From: Streptomyces viridochromogenes
Lineage (GTDB): Bacteria; Actinomycetota; Actinomycetes; Streptomycetales; Streptomycetaceae
NCBI RefSeq assembly: GCF_001270495.1
Contig: NZ_LGUR01000003.1
Span: 89,399 to 153,398 of the forward strand
Reading direction: 5' to 3'
DNA: 64,000 bases
Part shown: positions 1 to 10,828 of the stretch, one piece after another
Numbering within the stretch: position 1 is the stretch's first letter
How the letters are laid out: every line of letters begins with the position of its first letter
Notes under the pieces: generated by a model
What the model saw: the letters and a program-made list of their open reading frames with translations, nothing else
What the model was told of the DNA's origin: nothing
Databases searched by the model: none
Position numbers and translations under genes: made by a program

Positions 1-314
1 CAGGTGGCGTCGATGGTGGCGAGTTGGCCGCGCTTGGCCTCTTCGTGGACGACGGGGGCGACGCCGTGCGCCGAGAACATCACGATGTTGCCCGGCGGGA
101 CCTCCTCCGTCCGCTCGACGAAGATGGCGCCCTTCTTCTCCAGGGTCTGTACGACGTACTTGTTGTGGACGATCTCGTGCCGGACGTACACCGGAGCGCC
201 GTACTGCTCCAGGGCTTTCTCGACGGCGATCACGGCGCGGTCCACACCCGCGCAGTAGCCACGGGGGGCGGCGAGCAGGACACGGCGGCCAGGCGAAGCA
301 GTCATGCGTCCCAT
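1..314 (-). CDS. ispH: 4-hydroxy-3-methylbut-2-enyl diphosphate reductase, N-terminal part
   Basis: Last enzyme of the MEP isoprenoid pathway; an iron-sulfur reductase converting HMBPP to IPP and DMAPP in the cytosol. Only about the first 100 residues are present, because the gene runs off the left edge. Visible family hallmarks are the N-terminal GYCAGV segment, whose Cys is the first ligand of the cluster, and the segment MFSAHGVAP with the conserved substrate-binding His. The start could be the ATG at 314 or the in-frame ATG at 305 (three residues shorter); neither has a strong ribosome site. It is divergent from the truncated permease and xseA to its right. Confidence 0.93.
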   Translation of the reverse strand, partial: MGRMTASPGRRVLLAAPRGYCAGVDRAVIAVEKALEQYGAPVYVRHEIVHNKYVVQTLEKKGAIFVERTEEVPPGNIVMFSAHGVAPVVHEEAKRGQLATIDAT

Positions 315-431
315 CGTAAGGGTGCGTTCGGCGGGTCGAAGATCGCGTGGGTGACGGGTTGGTGGACAGACTGACCGTGGGCTGTGAGGGGTGGGGAACA
401 ACGCGACGGGCGAGGTGGTGGCGGAGGCGTG

Positions 432-607
432 ATGTCCGGAACCGGCACGGCGGAGCGTACGACCGACGAAGGACACGGGCTACGCCGGAGCCTCGGCTTC
501 CGTGACCTGGTCGTCTACGGGCTGCTGTTCATCGCGCCGATGGCACCGGTCGGGGTGTTCGGCACGCTGGACGCCCGCTCGCAGGGGGCGGTCGCGCTGG
601 TGTACGG
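432..607 (+). pseudogene. APC-family amino acid permease, N-terminal remnant
   Basis: About 58 codons beginning [14 protein letters not shown] and reading through a first amphipathic/membrane segment ([21 protein letters not shown]) typical of the N-terminus of APC-superfamily permeases. After VALVY the permease-like sequence stops abruptly and the frame continues into glycine- and proline-rich translation of an intergenic palindromic repeat. A full-length family member has about 450-500 residues and 12 helices, so roughly nine tenths are missing. The same frame happens to stay open into xseA, which makes a misleading 583-codon open frame. I infer a deletion, possibly associated with the repeat element at the breakpoint. 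Confidence 0.75.
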
Positions 608-639
608 GGGTGGGGGCGGGCGGAGGACGTTCGGGGGTA

Positions 640-845
640 ACGGTTCTTCGCCCCCGCCGCCCCTACCCGTCCCATCCTTCTGGGGCTCCGCCCCAGACCC
701 CGCTCCTCAACGCCGGAGGGGCTGGGTTTTTCAGCCCGTCCGGCGTTTGAGGACGAGGCCCCTTCAGGGCCGAAGCGGGGGTCTGGGGGCGGCAGCCCCC
801 AGGGACGGGACGGGTAGGGGCGGCGGGGGGCGAAGAACCCCCCGG
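640..845. repeat. Large G+C-rich imperfect palindrome (copy 1)
   Basis: About 200 bases that fold on themselves. The left arm reads from GTTCTTCGCCCCCGCC through CCCCTACCCGTCCC and GGGGCTCCGCCCCAGACC. The right arm carries the complementary GGTCTGGGGGCGG, GGGACGGGACGGGTAGGGG and CGAAGAACC. A CCGGCGTTTGAGGACGAGG core lies in the middle. The same family recurs near 8235-8435 and, as a half copy, near 17145-17225. No reading frame is supported across it. It directly abuts the broken permease and sits upstream of xseA. Whether it acts as terminator, RNA element or a miniature mobile repeat cannot be told from the sequence alone. Confidence 0.8.
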
Positions 846-887
846 CGGGTGGGCCGGGTTGTCGGTGGTGGCCGTTACGCTCGGCGC

Positions 888-2135
888 ATGGCTGTGAACA
901 CGTCTCCCGAATCGCCCCTGCCCGTCGGCGAGGTGTCGCGGCTCATCGGGGGGTGGATCGACCGTCTCGGGGCGGTGTGGGTCGAGGGGCAGATCACACA
1001 GCTGTCGCGGCGGCCCGGCGCCGGCGTCGTGTTTCTGACGTTGCGGGACCCGTCGTACGACATCTCCGTGAGCGTGACGGCGTACCGGCAGGTGTTCGAC
1101 TCCGTCGCCGACGTGGTGAGCGAGGGCGCCCGCGTCGTCGTCCTCGCCAAGCCCGAGTGGTACGCCCCGCGCGGCCAGCTCTCCCTGCGCGCCACCGAGA
1201 TAAAGCCCGTCGGCGTCGGCGAGCTCCTCGCCCGGCTGGAGATGCTGAAGAAGTCCCTCGCCGCCGAGGGGCTCTTCGCACCGGAGCGGAAGAAGCCGCT
1301 GCCCTTCCTGCCGCAGCTCATCGGCCTGGTCTGCGGACGCGCCTCCGCCGCCGAGCGGGACGTCCTGGAGAACGCCCGCCACCGCTGGCCCGCCGTCCGC
1401 TTCGAGGTCCGCAACGTCCCTGTACAGGGCGTGCACGCCGTACCGCAGGTCGTGCAGGCGGTGAAGGAACTCGACGAGATCGACGACGTGGACGTGATCA
1501 TCGTCGCCCGTGGGGGCGGGAGCGTCGAGGATCTGCTGCCCTTCTCCGACGAACAGCTCGTCCGGGCCGTCGCCTCGTGTCGGACCCCGGTCGTGTCCGC
1601 GATCGGGCACGAGCCCGACAACCCCCTCCTGGACCACGTCGCCGACCTGCGCGCCTCCACCCCCACCGACGCCGCCAAGAAGGTCGTGCCGGACGTGGGC
1701 GAGGAGTACGAGCGGGTGCGGATGCTGCGTGACCGGGCCCGGCGGTGTGTCGAGGCGTTCGTCGAGCGCGAGGAGCGAGGGCTCGCGCATGCCCTCGCGC
1801 GGCCCTCGATAGAGGATCCGCATCGGATGATCGACGAGCGCGCCGATCACGTGGCCTCGCTCCTCGACCGCAGCCGCCGCTGTGTCGGCCACCTCCTCGA
1901 CCGCGCCCAGTCCGAGCTGACGCACACGCACGCACGCGTGGTGGCCCTCTCCCCCGCGGCGACCCTGAAGCGGGGCTACGCGGTGCTGCAGCGGGCCGAC
2001 GGGCATGTGGTCCGTGACCCGGATGAGGTGACGGCGGACGAGGCGCTGCGGGCGCGGGTCGCCGAGGGCGAGTTCTCCGTACGGGTCGACGCCGCGCGAA
2101 GCGACGCGGCAAGTGACGCACGAAGCGATGCATAG
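888..2135 (+). CDS. xseA: Exodeoxyribonuclease VII large subunit
   Basis: Catalytic subunit of the cytosolic nuclease that degrades single-stranded DNA to oligonucleotides during repair. The 415 residues match the usual family length. An N-terminal OB-fold lies at about residues 10-105 ([24 protein letters not shown]). The catalytic core contains the [12 protein letters not shown] motif and the [20 protein letters not shown] motif, followed by coiled helices that bind XseB. The ATG at 888 is chosen because the preceding frame is palindromic repeat and permease remnant. xseB follows after nine bases, so the two are almost certainly co-transcribed. Confidence 0.95.
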   Translation: MAVNTSPESPLPVGEVSRLIGGWIDRLGAVWVEGQITQLSRRPGAGVVFLTLRDPSYDISVSVTAYRQVFDSVADVVSEGARVVVLAKPEWYAPRGQLSLRATEIKPVGVGELLARLEMLKKSLAAEGLFAPERKKPLPFLPQLIGLVCGRASAAERDVLENARHRWPAVRFEVRNVPVQGVHAVPQVVQAVKELDEIDDVDVIIVARGGGSVEDLLPFSDEQLVRAVASCRTPVVSAIGHEPDNPLLDHVADLRASTPTDAAKKVVPDVGEEYERVRMLRDRARRCVEAFVEREERGLAHALARPSIEDPHRMIDERADHVASLLDRSRRCVGHLLDRAQSELTHTHARVVALSPAATLKRGYAVLQRADGHVVRDPDEVTADEALRARVAEGEFSVRVDAARSDAASDARSDA

Positions 2136-2144
2136 GGTGGGCGA

Positions 2145-2411
2145 ATGACCAGCAAGGTGGAAGAGGCACTCGGGTACGAGCAGGCCCGGGACGAGCTGAT
2201 CGACGTCGTACGGCGGCTGGAGGCGGGCGGTACGACGCTGGAGGAGTCTCTCGCGCTCTGGGAGCGGGGCGAGGAGCTGGCCAAGGTGTGCCGACGGTGG
2301 CTGGACGGGGCGCGGGCGCGGCTGGACGCGGCCCTTGCCGAGGAGGCCGAGGAGTCTCAGGGGGCCCAGGAGGCCGCGGCGGAGCGGGAAGACGGCCGGG
2401 ACGGTTCGTAA
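2145..2411 (+). CDS. xseB: Exodeoxyribonuclease VII small subunit
   Basis: Small helical partner of XseA; several copies coat the large subunit's helical arm. The 88 residues contain the family core ([38 protein letters not shown]), and an acidic, low-complexity C-terminal tail extends beyond the usual ~70-residue core. It is nine bases downstream of xseA in the same orientation, forming the standard xseAB operon. Confidence 0.95.
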   Translation: MTSKVEEALGYEQARDELIDVVRRLEAGGTTLEESLALWERGEELAKVCRRWLDGARARLDAALAEEAEESQGAQEAAAEREDGRDGS

Positions 2412-2574
2412 CGCATCGCACCACCGCGTTTCCCCCGCGCGGCACCGTGCTGTGAAGCGGATCACCACACCCGACTCTTTGTTGAAGCTTGAACTTGTTT
2501 CGCGTACCGTCGGACGCGACAACCGGTCCCCGGTCCGTTTACGCGGACGACGCACATCCCGAGAAGGTTCACAC

Positions 2575-3165
2575 ATGTCTCTCGTTCTTGACCCCGCCGC
2601 CCAGGACCTGCTGTTCCGCGAGGCTCGCACCGCGAACACCTTCACCGACGAGCCGGTGTCCGAGGAGCAGGTCCAGGCGATCTACGACCTGGTCAAGTAC
2701 GGCCCCACCGCCTTCAACCAGACCCCGCTGCGCATCACCCTGGTCCGCTCGGCCGAGGCCCGTGAGCGTCTGGTGCAGCACATGGCCGAGGGCAACCAGG
2801 CCAAGACCGCCGCCGCCCCGCTGGTCGCGATCCTGTCCGCGGACAACGAGTTCCACGAGGAGCTGCCGACCCTGTTCCCGGCGTTCCCGCAGGCCAAGGA
2901 CCTCTTCTTCAGCGAGCGCGCGGCCCGCGAGAACGCCGCCGGGCTGAACGCCGCGCTTCAGGCCGCGTACTTCATCGTCGGCGTCCGTGCCGCCGGGCTG
3001 GCCGCCGGACCGATGACCGGCTTCGACTTCGAGGGCGTCCGCAAGGAGTTCCTGGACGACGACCACACCCCGCTGATGGTCGTCAACATCGGCAAGCCCG
3101 GCGCCGACGCCTGGTACCCGCGCTCCCCGCGCCTGGAGTACGACCAGGTCATCACCACGGTCTGA
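2575..3165 (+). CDS. Nitroreductase-fold malonic semialdehyde reductase (RutE/HadB type)
   Basis: An FMN-dependent nitroreductase-family protein of 196 residues, the usual length for the RutE/HadB branch, which reduces malonic semialdehyde to 3-hydroxypropionate. Family features are the N-terminal segment AANTFTDEP-like (TARTANTFTDEPVS), the FMN-contact region YGPTAFNQTPLR, and a C-terminal GKPGADAWYPRSPR. The ATG at 2575 is preceded by GAGAAGG. The upstream region holds two TTGAA motifs (TTGAAGCTTGAAC near 2481-2493) that may be promoter or operator. No rut operon partners are nearby, so the physiological substrate is uncertain. Confidence 0.85.
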   Translation: MSLVLDPAAQDLLFREARTANTFTDEPVSEEQVQAIYDLVKYGPTAFNQTPLRITLVRSAEARERLVQHMAEGNQAKTAAAPLVAILSADNEFHEELPTLFPAFPQAKDLFFSERAARENAAGLNAALQAAYFIVGVRAAGLAAGPMTGFDFEGVRKEFLDDDHTPLMVVNIGKPGADAWYPRSPRLEYDQVITTV

Positions 3166-3204
3166 ACCGACCGCGGACGCGGACAACGGCAACGACGAAC
3201 GCGT

Positions 3205-3247
3205 ATGACGAAAGGCCCCCAGCCGTACGCCGGGGGCCTTTCGTCAT
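3205..3247. terminator. Bidirectional hairpin terminator
   Basis: Perfect 16-base inverted repeat, ATGACGAAAGGCCCCC at 3205-3220 paired with GGGGGCCTTTCGTCAT at 3232-3247, around an 11-base loop. It lies between the convergent reductase (+) and DUF4245 gene (-) and can serve both. Confidence 0.88.
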
Positions 3248-3257
3248 GCCCGGAGGG

Positions 3258-3779
3258 TCACTCCGCCTTCAGCGCCTTCGCCATCTGCCTCAGCTGCTCG
3301 AACGACCCCGTGCCCGCCACCACCGTGGTCGCGCCCTTGTCCTGGTGGACGAGCGCGTCGTAGCGGCCGCCCGTGTACCGCGTCCACGTCCGGTCGCCGA
3401 TCTTCTCGGTGTCCTCGGTCGCCCGGCCGCCCTGGGTGGCCTCCTCCAGGAACGTCGCCGGCTTCTCGGTCGACTGCTCGACCTGGACGTAGTCCCCGCC
3501 CGAGATGTGGAAGCCGAGATGCCAGGCGTCGGAGTCGTCGCCCTTGAAGCGGACGGATGTCGCCTTCCAGGTGTCGGGCAGCCCCTGCGGCGCGACCACC
3601 GGGTAGGACGCCGCGCGCCGGGCCGTGAGCAGCTCGACGCGGTAGTCGACCCGCGGGAGGTCGGGGGTGCCGTCCTCGTGGGGCACGAAGAGATAGATGA
3701 CCCCCGCCGCGAGCACGGTCACTCCCAGGGAGAGGACCATGTTGCGGACCGACTTCTGCTTGCCGTTCGTACCTGCCAC
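3258..3779 (-). CDS. DUF4245 single-pass membrane protein
   Basis: A 173-residue protein of unknown function with one N-terminal membrane anchor (NMVLSLGVTVLAAGVIYLFVP, about residues 13-33) and an extracytoplasmic domain of the DUF4245 type found across actinomycetes (PQGLPDTWKATSVRF, WHLGFHISGGDYVQVEQS, and a C-terminal GSFEQLRQMAKAL). It is divergent from glpX, with about 130 bases between start codons, and convergent with the reductase. The conserved position beside glpX is typical of streptomycetes. No catalytic residues can be identified. Confidence 0.85.
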   Translation of the reverse strand: MAGTNGKQKSVRNMVLSLGVTVLAAGVIYLFVPHEDGTPDLPRVDYRVELLTARRAASYPVVAPQGLPDTWKATSVRFKGDDSDAWHLGFHISGGDYVQVEQSTEKPATFLEEATQGGRATEDTEKIGDRTWTRYTGGRYDALVHQDKGATTVVAGTGSFEQLRQMAKALKAE

Positions 3780-3907
3780 GCCCCCTATCGTCGCAGGTGC
3801 CCTGGCCTGCTCATCCGTGGGGCCCCCTGCTCATTCTGTCCGCCCGAGGATAGAGTCAGGGCCGTCACCCTCATCCGGCCGTCGTCGTATCAGAAAGGTG
3901 CGCTCCG

Positions 3908-4945
3908 ATGACCGAGAATCATCATCATTTGCCGTCCGAGCTCGAAGTACCCAGTGAAGCCCCCGACCGCAACCTCGCCCTGGAACTGGTCCGTGTGACC
4001 GAAGCAGCGGCGATGGCCGCCGGCCGCTGGGTCGGGCGCGGCGACAAGAACGGCGCCGACGGTGCCGCGGTGCGCGCCATGCGGACCCTCGTCCACACCG
4101 TGTCGATGAACGGCGTCGTCGTCATCGGTGAGGGCGAGAAGGACGAAGCACCGATGCTCTTCAACGGAGAGCGGGTCGGCGACGGAACCGGGGCCGAGGT
4201 CGACATCGCCGTCGACCCGATCGACGGGACCACGCTGACCGCGAAGGGCATGCCCAACGCGATCTCCGTGCTCGCCGCGGCGGACCGTGGGGCCATGTTC
4301 GACCCGTCCGCCGTCTTCTACATGGACAAACTGGTCACCGGCCCCGAGGCCGCCGACTTCGTCGACATCGACGCGCCGGTGTCCGTGAACATCCGCCGCG
4401 TCGCCAAGGCCAAGCGGTCCACGCCCGAGGACGTCACCGTCGTCATCCTCGACCGGCCCCGCCACGAGGGCATCATCAAGGAGATCCGGGACGCCGGTGC
4501 GCGCATCAAGCTGATCTCCGACGGTGACGTCGCGGGATCGATCTACGCGCTGCGCGAGGGCACCGGCGTCGACATGCTGCTCGGCATCGGCGGTACGCCC
4601 GAGGGCATCATCTCGGCCTGTGCGGTGAAGTGCCTGGGCGGCACGATCCAGGGCAAGCTGTGGCCCAAGGACGACGAGGAGCGGCAGCGGGCCATCGACG
4701 CGGGGCACGACCTCGACCGGGTGCTGCTGACGGACGACCTGGTCGCCGGGGACAACGTGTTCTTCGTCGCCACGGGAATCACCGACGGTGAGCTGCTGCG
4801 TGGTGTGCGGTACCGGTCGGAGAACGCCACGACCGACTCCATCGTGATGCGGTCGAAGTCGGGCACGGTGCGGAGGATCGACTCCGAGCACCGGCTGAGC
4901 AAGCTGCGGGCCTACAGCGCGATCGACTTCGACAGGGCGAAGTGA
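3908..4945 (+). CDS. glpX: Class II fructose-1,6-bisphosphatase
   Basis: Gluconeogenic phosphatase, the only type of FBPase in most actinobacteria. The 345 residues carry the metal- and substrate-binding motifs [10 protein letters not shown] (74-83) and DPIDGTT (103-109), followed by ISDGDVAG and the [14 protein letters not shown] segment near the active site. The start ATG at 3908 is preceded by GAAAGG. A strong hairpin follows the gene, so it is probably monocistronic. This is a well conserved housekeeping gene with no anomalies. Confidence 0.97.
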   Translation: MTENHHHLPSELEVPSEAPDRNLALELVRVTEAAAMAAGRWVGRGDKNGADGAAVRAMRTLVHTVSMNGVVVIGEGEKDEAPMLFNGERVGDGTGAEVDIAVDPIDGTTLTAKGMPNAISVLAAADRGAMFDPSAVFYMDKLVTGPEAADFVDIDAPVSVNIRRVAKAKRSTPEDVTVVILDRPRHEGIIKEIRDAGARIKLISDGDVAGSIYALREGTGVDMLLGIGGTPEGIISACAVKCLGGTIQGKLWPKDDEERQRAIDAGHDLDRVLLTDDLVAGDNVFFVATGITDGELLRGVRYRSENATTDSIVMRSKSGTVRRIDSEHRLSKLRAYSAIDFDRAK

Positions 4946-5009
4946 GATTTCGGCAGGACGAAACGCGCGCAGCGCGCTAGCGAGTAGCACCTGAAGGAAA
5001 TGCGCAGCC

Positions 5010-5045
5010 AATTGGGCGCCCCCGGTGCGGAGGGGGCGCCCAATT
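5010..5045. terminator. Bidirectional hairpin terminator
   Basis: Perfect 14-base inverted repeat AATTGGGCGCCCCC (5010-5023) and GGGGGCGCCCAATT (5032-5045) between convergent glpX (+) and the whiB-like gene (-). Confidence 0.88.
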
Positions 5046-5054
5046 TCCTGCTTC

Positions 5055-5432
5055 TCAGCCTGCTTGCGCTATGGGGTTCGCCGTCCTTGCCGCCTTCTTC
5101 AATTCCATCTCGCGGCGGCGGCGCCTTGCCAGCACCACTCGGCGTTCTGCCGCGGTGAGGCCGCCCCAGACGCCGTACGGCTCGGGTTGGAGAAGGGCGT
5201 GTTCGCGGCACTCGACCATGACCGGGCAGCGTGCGCAGACCCGCTTGGCCGCCTCCTCACGGGAGAGACGGGCCGCGGTCGGCTCCTTGGAGGGGGCGAA
5301 GAACAGGCCGGCCTCATCGCGCCGGCACACGGCCTCCGTATGCCATGGGGCGTCTTGGTCCCTGTCTCGCACTGGCACCCGCTGGGCCGGAACGGCAGCG
5401 ACCTGCAGGGACGAATGCGGCGGTTGCAGCAC
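5055..5432 (-). CDS. WhiB-family [4Fe-4S] transcriptional regulator
   Basis: Actinobacteria-specific iron-sulfur protein that senses redox/NO and usually acts by binding the principal sigma factor. The 125 residues contain all four cluster cysteines: C36, then C66-A-R-C69 and C75. They are followed by the family signature GVWGGLTAAERR (87-98) and a basic C-terminal tail for DNA binding (RRRRREMELKK). The start is GTG at 5432 with a GGAG just upstream. The position next to glpX is as in other streptomycetes, where the gene is one of the wbl paralogues; I do not assign a letter from sequence alone. Confidence 0.93.
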   Translation of the reverse strand: MLQPPHSSLQVAAVPAQRVPVRDRDQDAPWHTEAVCRRDEAGLFFAPSKEPTAARLSREEAAKRVCARCPVMVECREHALLQPEPYGVWGGLTAAERRVVLARRRRREMELKKAARTANPIAQAG

Positions 5433-5606
5433 GGTCTACTCCTGACGACGGCTTCGCGAGCGAGAGACGATGCAGCAAGGTCTACCCGCTGTACGCGCGC
5501 CTATGCAGTCAGTTCCGAACCGCTGGATTTCGAGGGGTCGTGCGCAGTGCTGTGCGGCTCCCGATTCGCTTCGAAACCGGGTCGGAAGCGGTCCGATTCA
5601 CAACCG

Positions 5607-6320
5607 TCAACGATCCAGATGCTTGCGCAAACCCTTGTCGACCTTGCGCTGAACCCGGTCGAGAATGTCGGCGACGACCTTCCCCCGTTTCGGCCTGCCC
5701 TCGATATTGCCGAGCACGGCCCAGCCGTCGACATGGACGACCGGCGCCTCGGGATCCTCCGCGTCGAGGTGGTCCACCTCGAAGTTGCCGAGCACGCCGC
5801 CGCCGGTGCCGCGCAGCGAGACGTTCTCCGGGACGCGGACCTCGACGTTGCCGAAGACCGAGATCGCCCGGATCACGACGTGCTGGTACTCGAAGAGCGC
5901 CTCGGTGAGGTCTATCTCCACACTGCCGAAGATCGCGTACGCGTGGATACGGCGGCCCGCGCGCCAGCGGCCCTTGCGGACGGCGCTGCTGAAGACCGCG
6001 ACCACGTTCTCGTCGGGCTCGGCCGGTACCGCGCCGGCGGCGGGCCGGCCGGGGGCGGGGATGTGGGGCGCGCGGCGCACATGGGCGGCGGGCAGGTCCC
6101 GTATGAAGACATCCAGTTCACCGACCGTCTTGGCCGCCAGCACGCCCTCTACGCGCTCGGCGTGCTCGTCGGCGGTGAGGCGGCCCTCGGCCAGGGCGTC
6201 GCGCAGGATGTCGGCGATCCGGTCGCGGTCGGCGTCGGAGGCACGAAGCTCGGAGGCACGGAGCTCGGCAACGCGGGGCTCGGTGGCGGCAGCGGGTGCG
6301 GTCTGCTTCTGAAGGTCCAC
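5607..6320 (-). CDS. DUF1707 / LiaF-like domain protein
   Basis: A 237-residue cytoplasmic protein. The N-terminal DUF1707 domain (ELRASDADRDRIADILRDAL, then GRLTADEHAERVEGVLAAKT) is followed by a C-terminal beta-rich LiaF-like region (AVFSSAVRKGRW, IFGSVEIDLTEA, ISVFGNVEVRVPENV). The combination is common in actinobacteria, and the C-terminal type is linked to cell-wall-stress responses in Firmicutes; here that is only an analogy. The GTG at 6320 (VDLQKQ) is chosen because residues further upstream are unlike the family. A CGATAGATCGCGATAG element near 6340-6355 lies just upstream and may be an operator or -10 region. Confidence 0.82.
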   Translation of the reverse strand: MDLQKQTAPAAATEPRVAELRASELRASDADRDRIADILRDALAEGRLTADEHAERVEGVLAAKTVGELDVFIRDLPAAHVRRAPHIPAPGRPAAGAVPAEPDENVVAVFSSAVRKGRWRAGRRIHAYAIFGSVEIDLTEALFEYQHVVIRAISVFGNVEVRVPENVSLRGTGGGVLGNFEVDHLDAEDPEAPVVHVDGWAVLGNIEGRPKRGKVVADILDRVQRKVDKGLRKHLDR

Positions 6321-6545
6321 GGCAGCAGAGTACCGAAACACGATAGATCGCGATAGCCCCCTGCCTGAACCCGCCCTGACCCCCACTCCGACCCATCCCG
6401 GCCCGCCTCGACCCGCCCTGGCCCCCGCGTTCGGGCATCGAACTGAGCCTTACCTCACAAGCTCGTCGTCAGTGGCAGGTTCTACGCTGGTGGACGCTGC
6501 CAATGGAGGCCAGCCGCGCTGTCTGTTTAGTGAGGAATGGGCGAC

Positions 6546-8213
6546 ATGCCTGAGTTCGCGTACACCGATCTGCTCCCCATGGGAGAGGACACCACCCCGT
6601 ACCGGCTGGTGACCGCCGAGGGTGTCTCCACCTTCGAGGCCGACGGGCGGACGTTCCTCAAGGTGGAGCCCGAGGCGCTGCGCAAGCTGGCCGAGGAGGC
6701 CATCCACGACATCCAGCACTACCTCCGCCCCGCCCACCTGGCGCAGCTGCGCCGGATCATCGACGACCCCGAGGCGTCGAGCAACGACAAGTTCGTGGCA
6801 CTGGACCTGCTGAAGAACGCGAACATCGCGGCGGCGGGAGTCCTGCCCATGTGCCAGGACACCGGTACGGCCATCGTGATGGGCAAGCGCGGGCAGAACG
6901 TGCTGACCGAGGGCGGGGACGAGGCGGCACTGAGCCGCGGCATCTATGACGCGTACCTCAATCTGAACCTGCGCTACTCGCAGATGGCTCCGCTCACCAT
7001 GTGGGAGGAGAAGAACACCGGGTCGAACCTGCCGGCCCAGATCGAGCTGTACGCCACCGACGGCGGCGCGTACAAGTTCCTGTTCATGGCAAAGGGCGGT
7101 GGCTCCGCCAACAAGTCCTTCCTCTACCAGGAGACCAAGGCCGTCCTGAACGAGGCCTCCATGATGAAGTTCCTGGAGGAGAAGATCCGTTCGCTGGGTA
7201 CGGCCGCCTGCCCGCCGTACCACCTGGCGATCGTGGTCGGCGGCACGTCCGCCGAGTACGCGCTGAAGACCGCGAAGTACGCCTCCGCGCACTACCTGGA
7301 CGAGATCCCGGCCGAGGGCTCGCCGCTCGGGCACGGGTTCCGGGACAAGGAGCTGGAGGAGAAGGTCTTCGAGCTGACGCAGAAGATCGGGATCGGGGCG
7401 CAGTTCGGCGGCAAGTACTTCTGCCACGACGTGCGGGTGGTGCGGCTGCCGCGGCACGGTGCCTCGTGCCCCGTCGCCATCGCCGTCTCCTGCTCCGCCG
7501 ACCGTCAGGCCGTCGCGAAGATCACCGCCGAGGGTGTCTTCCTGGAGCAGTTGGAGACGGACCCGGCGCGGTTCCTGCCGGAGACGACGGACGAGCACTT
7601 GGAGCAGGACGGCGACGTCGTCAAGATCGACCTGAACCAGCCGATGGACGACATCCTCGCCGAGCTGACCAAGTACCCGGTGAAGACCCGTCTGTCCCTC
7701 ACCGGTCCGCTGGTCGTGGCCCGCGACATCGCGCACGCCAAGATCAAGGAGCGGCTGGACGCGGGGGAGGACATGCCGCAGTACCTGAAGGACCACCCGG
7801 TGTACTACGCCGGGCCGGCGAAGACCCCCGAGGGCTACGCGTCCGGCTCCTTCGGGCCGACGACGGCCGGGCGCATGGACAGCTACGTCGAGCAGTTCCA
7901 GGCGGCCGGCGGCTCCAAGGTCATGCTGGCCAAGGGGAACCGCAGCAAGCAGGTCACCGACGCGTGCGGCAGCCACGGCGGTTTCTACCTGGGCTCCATC
8001 GGCGGCCCGGCCGCGCGCCTCGCCCAGGACTGCATCAAGAAGGTCGAGGTCGTCGAGTACGAGGAGCTCGGCATGGAGGCCGTGTGGAAGATCGAGGTCG
8101 AGGACTTCCCGGCGTTCATCGTGGTCGACGACAAGGGCAACGACTTCTTCCAGGACCCGGCGCCGGCGCCGACGTTCACGTCGATTCCGGTGCGGGGCCC
8201 GGGCCTGGCGTAG
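6546..8213 (+). CDS. Class I (iron-sulfur) fumarate hydratase
   Basis: Interconverts fumarate and malate in the TCA cycle with an oxygen-sensitive [4Fe-4S] cluster. The 555 residues form the single-chain form in which alpha and beta halves are fused. Expected cluster cysteines are in [10 protein letters not shown] (C103), [11 protein letters not shown] and the following ASCPVAI region. The C-terminal half carries [21 protein letters not shown] at 6532-6535 precedes the ATG at 6546 by ten bases; the in-frame ATG at 6537 overlaps that site and is less likely. A class II fumarase follows, separated by a palindromic repeat. Confidence 0.95.
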   Translation: MPEFAYTDLLPMGEDTTPYRLVTAEGVSTFEADGRTFLKVEPEALRKLAEEAIHDIQHYLRPAHLAQLRRIIDDPEASSNDKFVALDLLKNANIAAAGVLPMCQDTGTAIVMGKRGQNVLTEGGDEAALSRGIYDAYLNLNLRYSQMAPLTMWEEKNTGSNLPAQIELYATDGGAYKFLFMAKGGGSANKSFLYQETKAVLNEASMMKFLEEKIRSLGTAACPPYHLAIVVGGTSAEYALKTAKYASAHYLDEIPAEGSPLGHGFRDKELEEKVFELTQKIGIGAQFGGKYFCHDVRVVRLPRHGASCPVAIAVSCSADRQAVAKITAEGVFLEQLETDPARFLPETTDEHLEQDGDVVKIDLNQPMDDILAELTKYPVKTRLSLTGPLVVARDIAHAKIKERLDAGEDMPQYLKDHPVYYAGPAKTPEGYASGSFGPTTAGRMDSYVEQFQAAGGSKVMLAKGNRSKQVTDACGSHGGFYLGSIGGPAARLAQDCIKKVEVVEYEELGMEAVWKIEVEDFPAFIVVDDKGNDFFQDPAPAPTFTSIPVRGPGLA

Positions 8214-8234
8214 CCCCTCGGGGCGCGGCGGGGG

Positions 8235-8435
8235 ACTGAACTCGCTCCCGCCGCCCCTACCCGTCCCATCCCTGAGGGCTGCGCCCCCAGACCCCCGCTG
8301 TCGGCCCTGCGGGCCTCGTCCTCAAACGCCGGACAGGCTGGATGATGCCGGCCGGCACTGACAATCCAGCCCCTCCGGCGTTTGAGGAACGGGGTCTGGG
8401 GCGGAGCCCTCAGGGATGGGACAGGTAGGGGCGGC
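8235..8435. repeat. Large G+C-rich imperfect palindrome (copy 2)
   Basis: Second full copy of the element at 640-845, filling most of the 330-base gap between the two fumarase genes. The left arm (CCGCCCCTACCCGTCCCATC, GGGCTGCGCCCCCAGACCCC) pairs with the right arm (GGGTCTGGGGCGGAGCCC, GATGGGACAGGTAGGGGCGG). Two copies of CGTTTGAGGA / TCCTCAAACG lie near the centre. It can form a very long hairpin and may block readthrough from the class I into the class II fumarase gene. No gene is supported inside it. Confidence 0.8.
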
Positions 8436-8544
8436 GGGGGCGACCAACCTGTGGGGCGAAGTCCCGTGTGCAGAACGCCCGCCCCACATGCCCCACATGG
8501 CCCAACCCCGGAACATCTCCGCCCGCCCGATCGCTGTAGCCGGT

Positions 8545-9930
<1,386 letters not shown>

Positions 9931-10001
9931 CGAGTCGTCGCGTGATCGTCGCGGTGCGGTGAACCGTGACGGTCGCCGCAGCGTCGTATGCCTGTGGCAC
10001 C

Positions 10002-10007
10002 TAATAT
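10002..10007 (+). promoter_or_regulatory. -10 element of a probable leaderless promoter
   Basis: TAATAT sits six bases before the ATG at 10014, so transcription would start at or next to the start codon. No ribosome-binding site is visible before the ATG, and no convincing -35 was found. Confidence 0.5.
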
Positions 10008-10013
10008 CTGTAC

Positions 10014-10709
10014 ATGGCAGACGGTGGAGCGGTGACGACGGAAATGGAAGCGGGCGGATCTACGGGATTCTGGGCCCCCGGGACACAGATCCTGTGGCGG
10101 TACCGGGAGAACGCCGGCCGTCGCTTCCATATCGCGCGTCCCGTCACCGTCGTACGCGACGACCACGAGATCCTCGCCGTGTGGCTCGCTCCGGGGACGG
10201 AGTGTGTGAAGCCCGTGCTCGCCGACGGAACGTCCGTGCACGGGGAGCCGCTTGAGACGCGGTACACCAAGCCGCGTACCGTCCAGCGCGACCGGTGGTT
10301 CGGGACCGGGGTGCTGAAGCTCGCGCGGCCCGGTGAGCCGTGGTCGGTGTGGCTGTTCTGGGAGCCCGGGTGGCAGTTCAAGAACTGGTACGTGAACCTT
10401 GAGGAACCGCTGGCCCGTTGGGCGGGCGGGGTGGACTCCGAGGACCATTTTCTCGACATCTCCGTGCACCCGGACCGCAGTTGGCACTGGCGGGACGAGG
10501 ACGAGTTCGCGCAGGCCCAGCGGGACGGGCTGGTGGACGACCGGCTCGCCGCGCGGGTGCGGGCGGCGGGGCAGAACGCGGTGGAGGTGATCCGCGCCTG
10601 GGGGCCGCCGTTCGCCGACGGCTGGCAGCACTGGCGCCCGGATCCCGCCTGGGCTGTACCTTCTTTGCCTGAGGACTGGGATCGCACGCCCGCGCACATG
10701 TCCTCATGA
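10014..10709 (+). CDS. DUF402 protein (nucleotide phosphatase/FomD-like fold)
   Basis: A 231-residue cytosolic protein of the DUF402 family, whose characterised members hydrolyse nucleoside di/triphosphates or nucleotidyl intermediates with divalent metal. Family hallmarks are GTQILWRYRENAGRRFHIARP at the N-terminus, the WFGTGVLKLARPGEPWSVWLF strand region, and the metal-site segment WYVNLEEPLARWAGGVDSEDHFLDI, with conserved Asn/Glu and Asp residues. The start is set at 10014 because of the promoter spacing; GTG 10032 is an alternative. It stands alone between fumC and the PP2C gene. Confidence 0.8.
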   Translation: MADGGAVTTEMEAGGSTGFWAPGTQILWRYRENAGRRFHIARPVTVVRDDHEILAVWLAPGTECVKPVLADGTSVHGEPLETRYTKPRTVQRDRWFGTGVLKLARPGEPWSVWLFWEPGWQFKNWYVNLEEPLARWAGGVDSEDHFLDISVHPDRSWHWRDEDEFAQAQRDGLVDDRLAARVRAAGQNAVEVIRAWGPPFADGWQHWRPDPAWAVPSLPEDWDRTPAHMSS

Positions 10710-10828
10710 GACCCTTGATGCGCCCCCGGGCAACAAACGTAGGATCGTCCTCCGCAAGGGCGCGCATCGGCAGCAACTACCGGAGTGCGCGCCGGGCTTG
10801 ACCGATCGTCACCGAGGGGCGGCAGGAC

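Noticed and set aside
663..2645. 660-residue open frame opposite xseA/xseB
   Set aside because: Antisense shadow: at high G+C the complementary third frame stays open. The translation has no domain and the plus strand encodes clear XseA and XseB.
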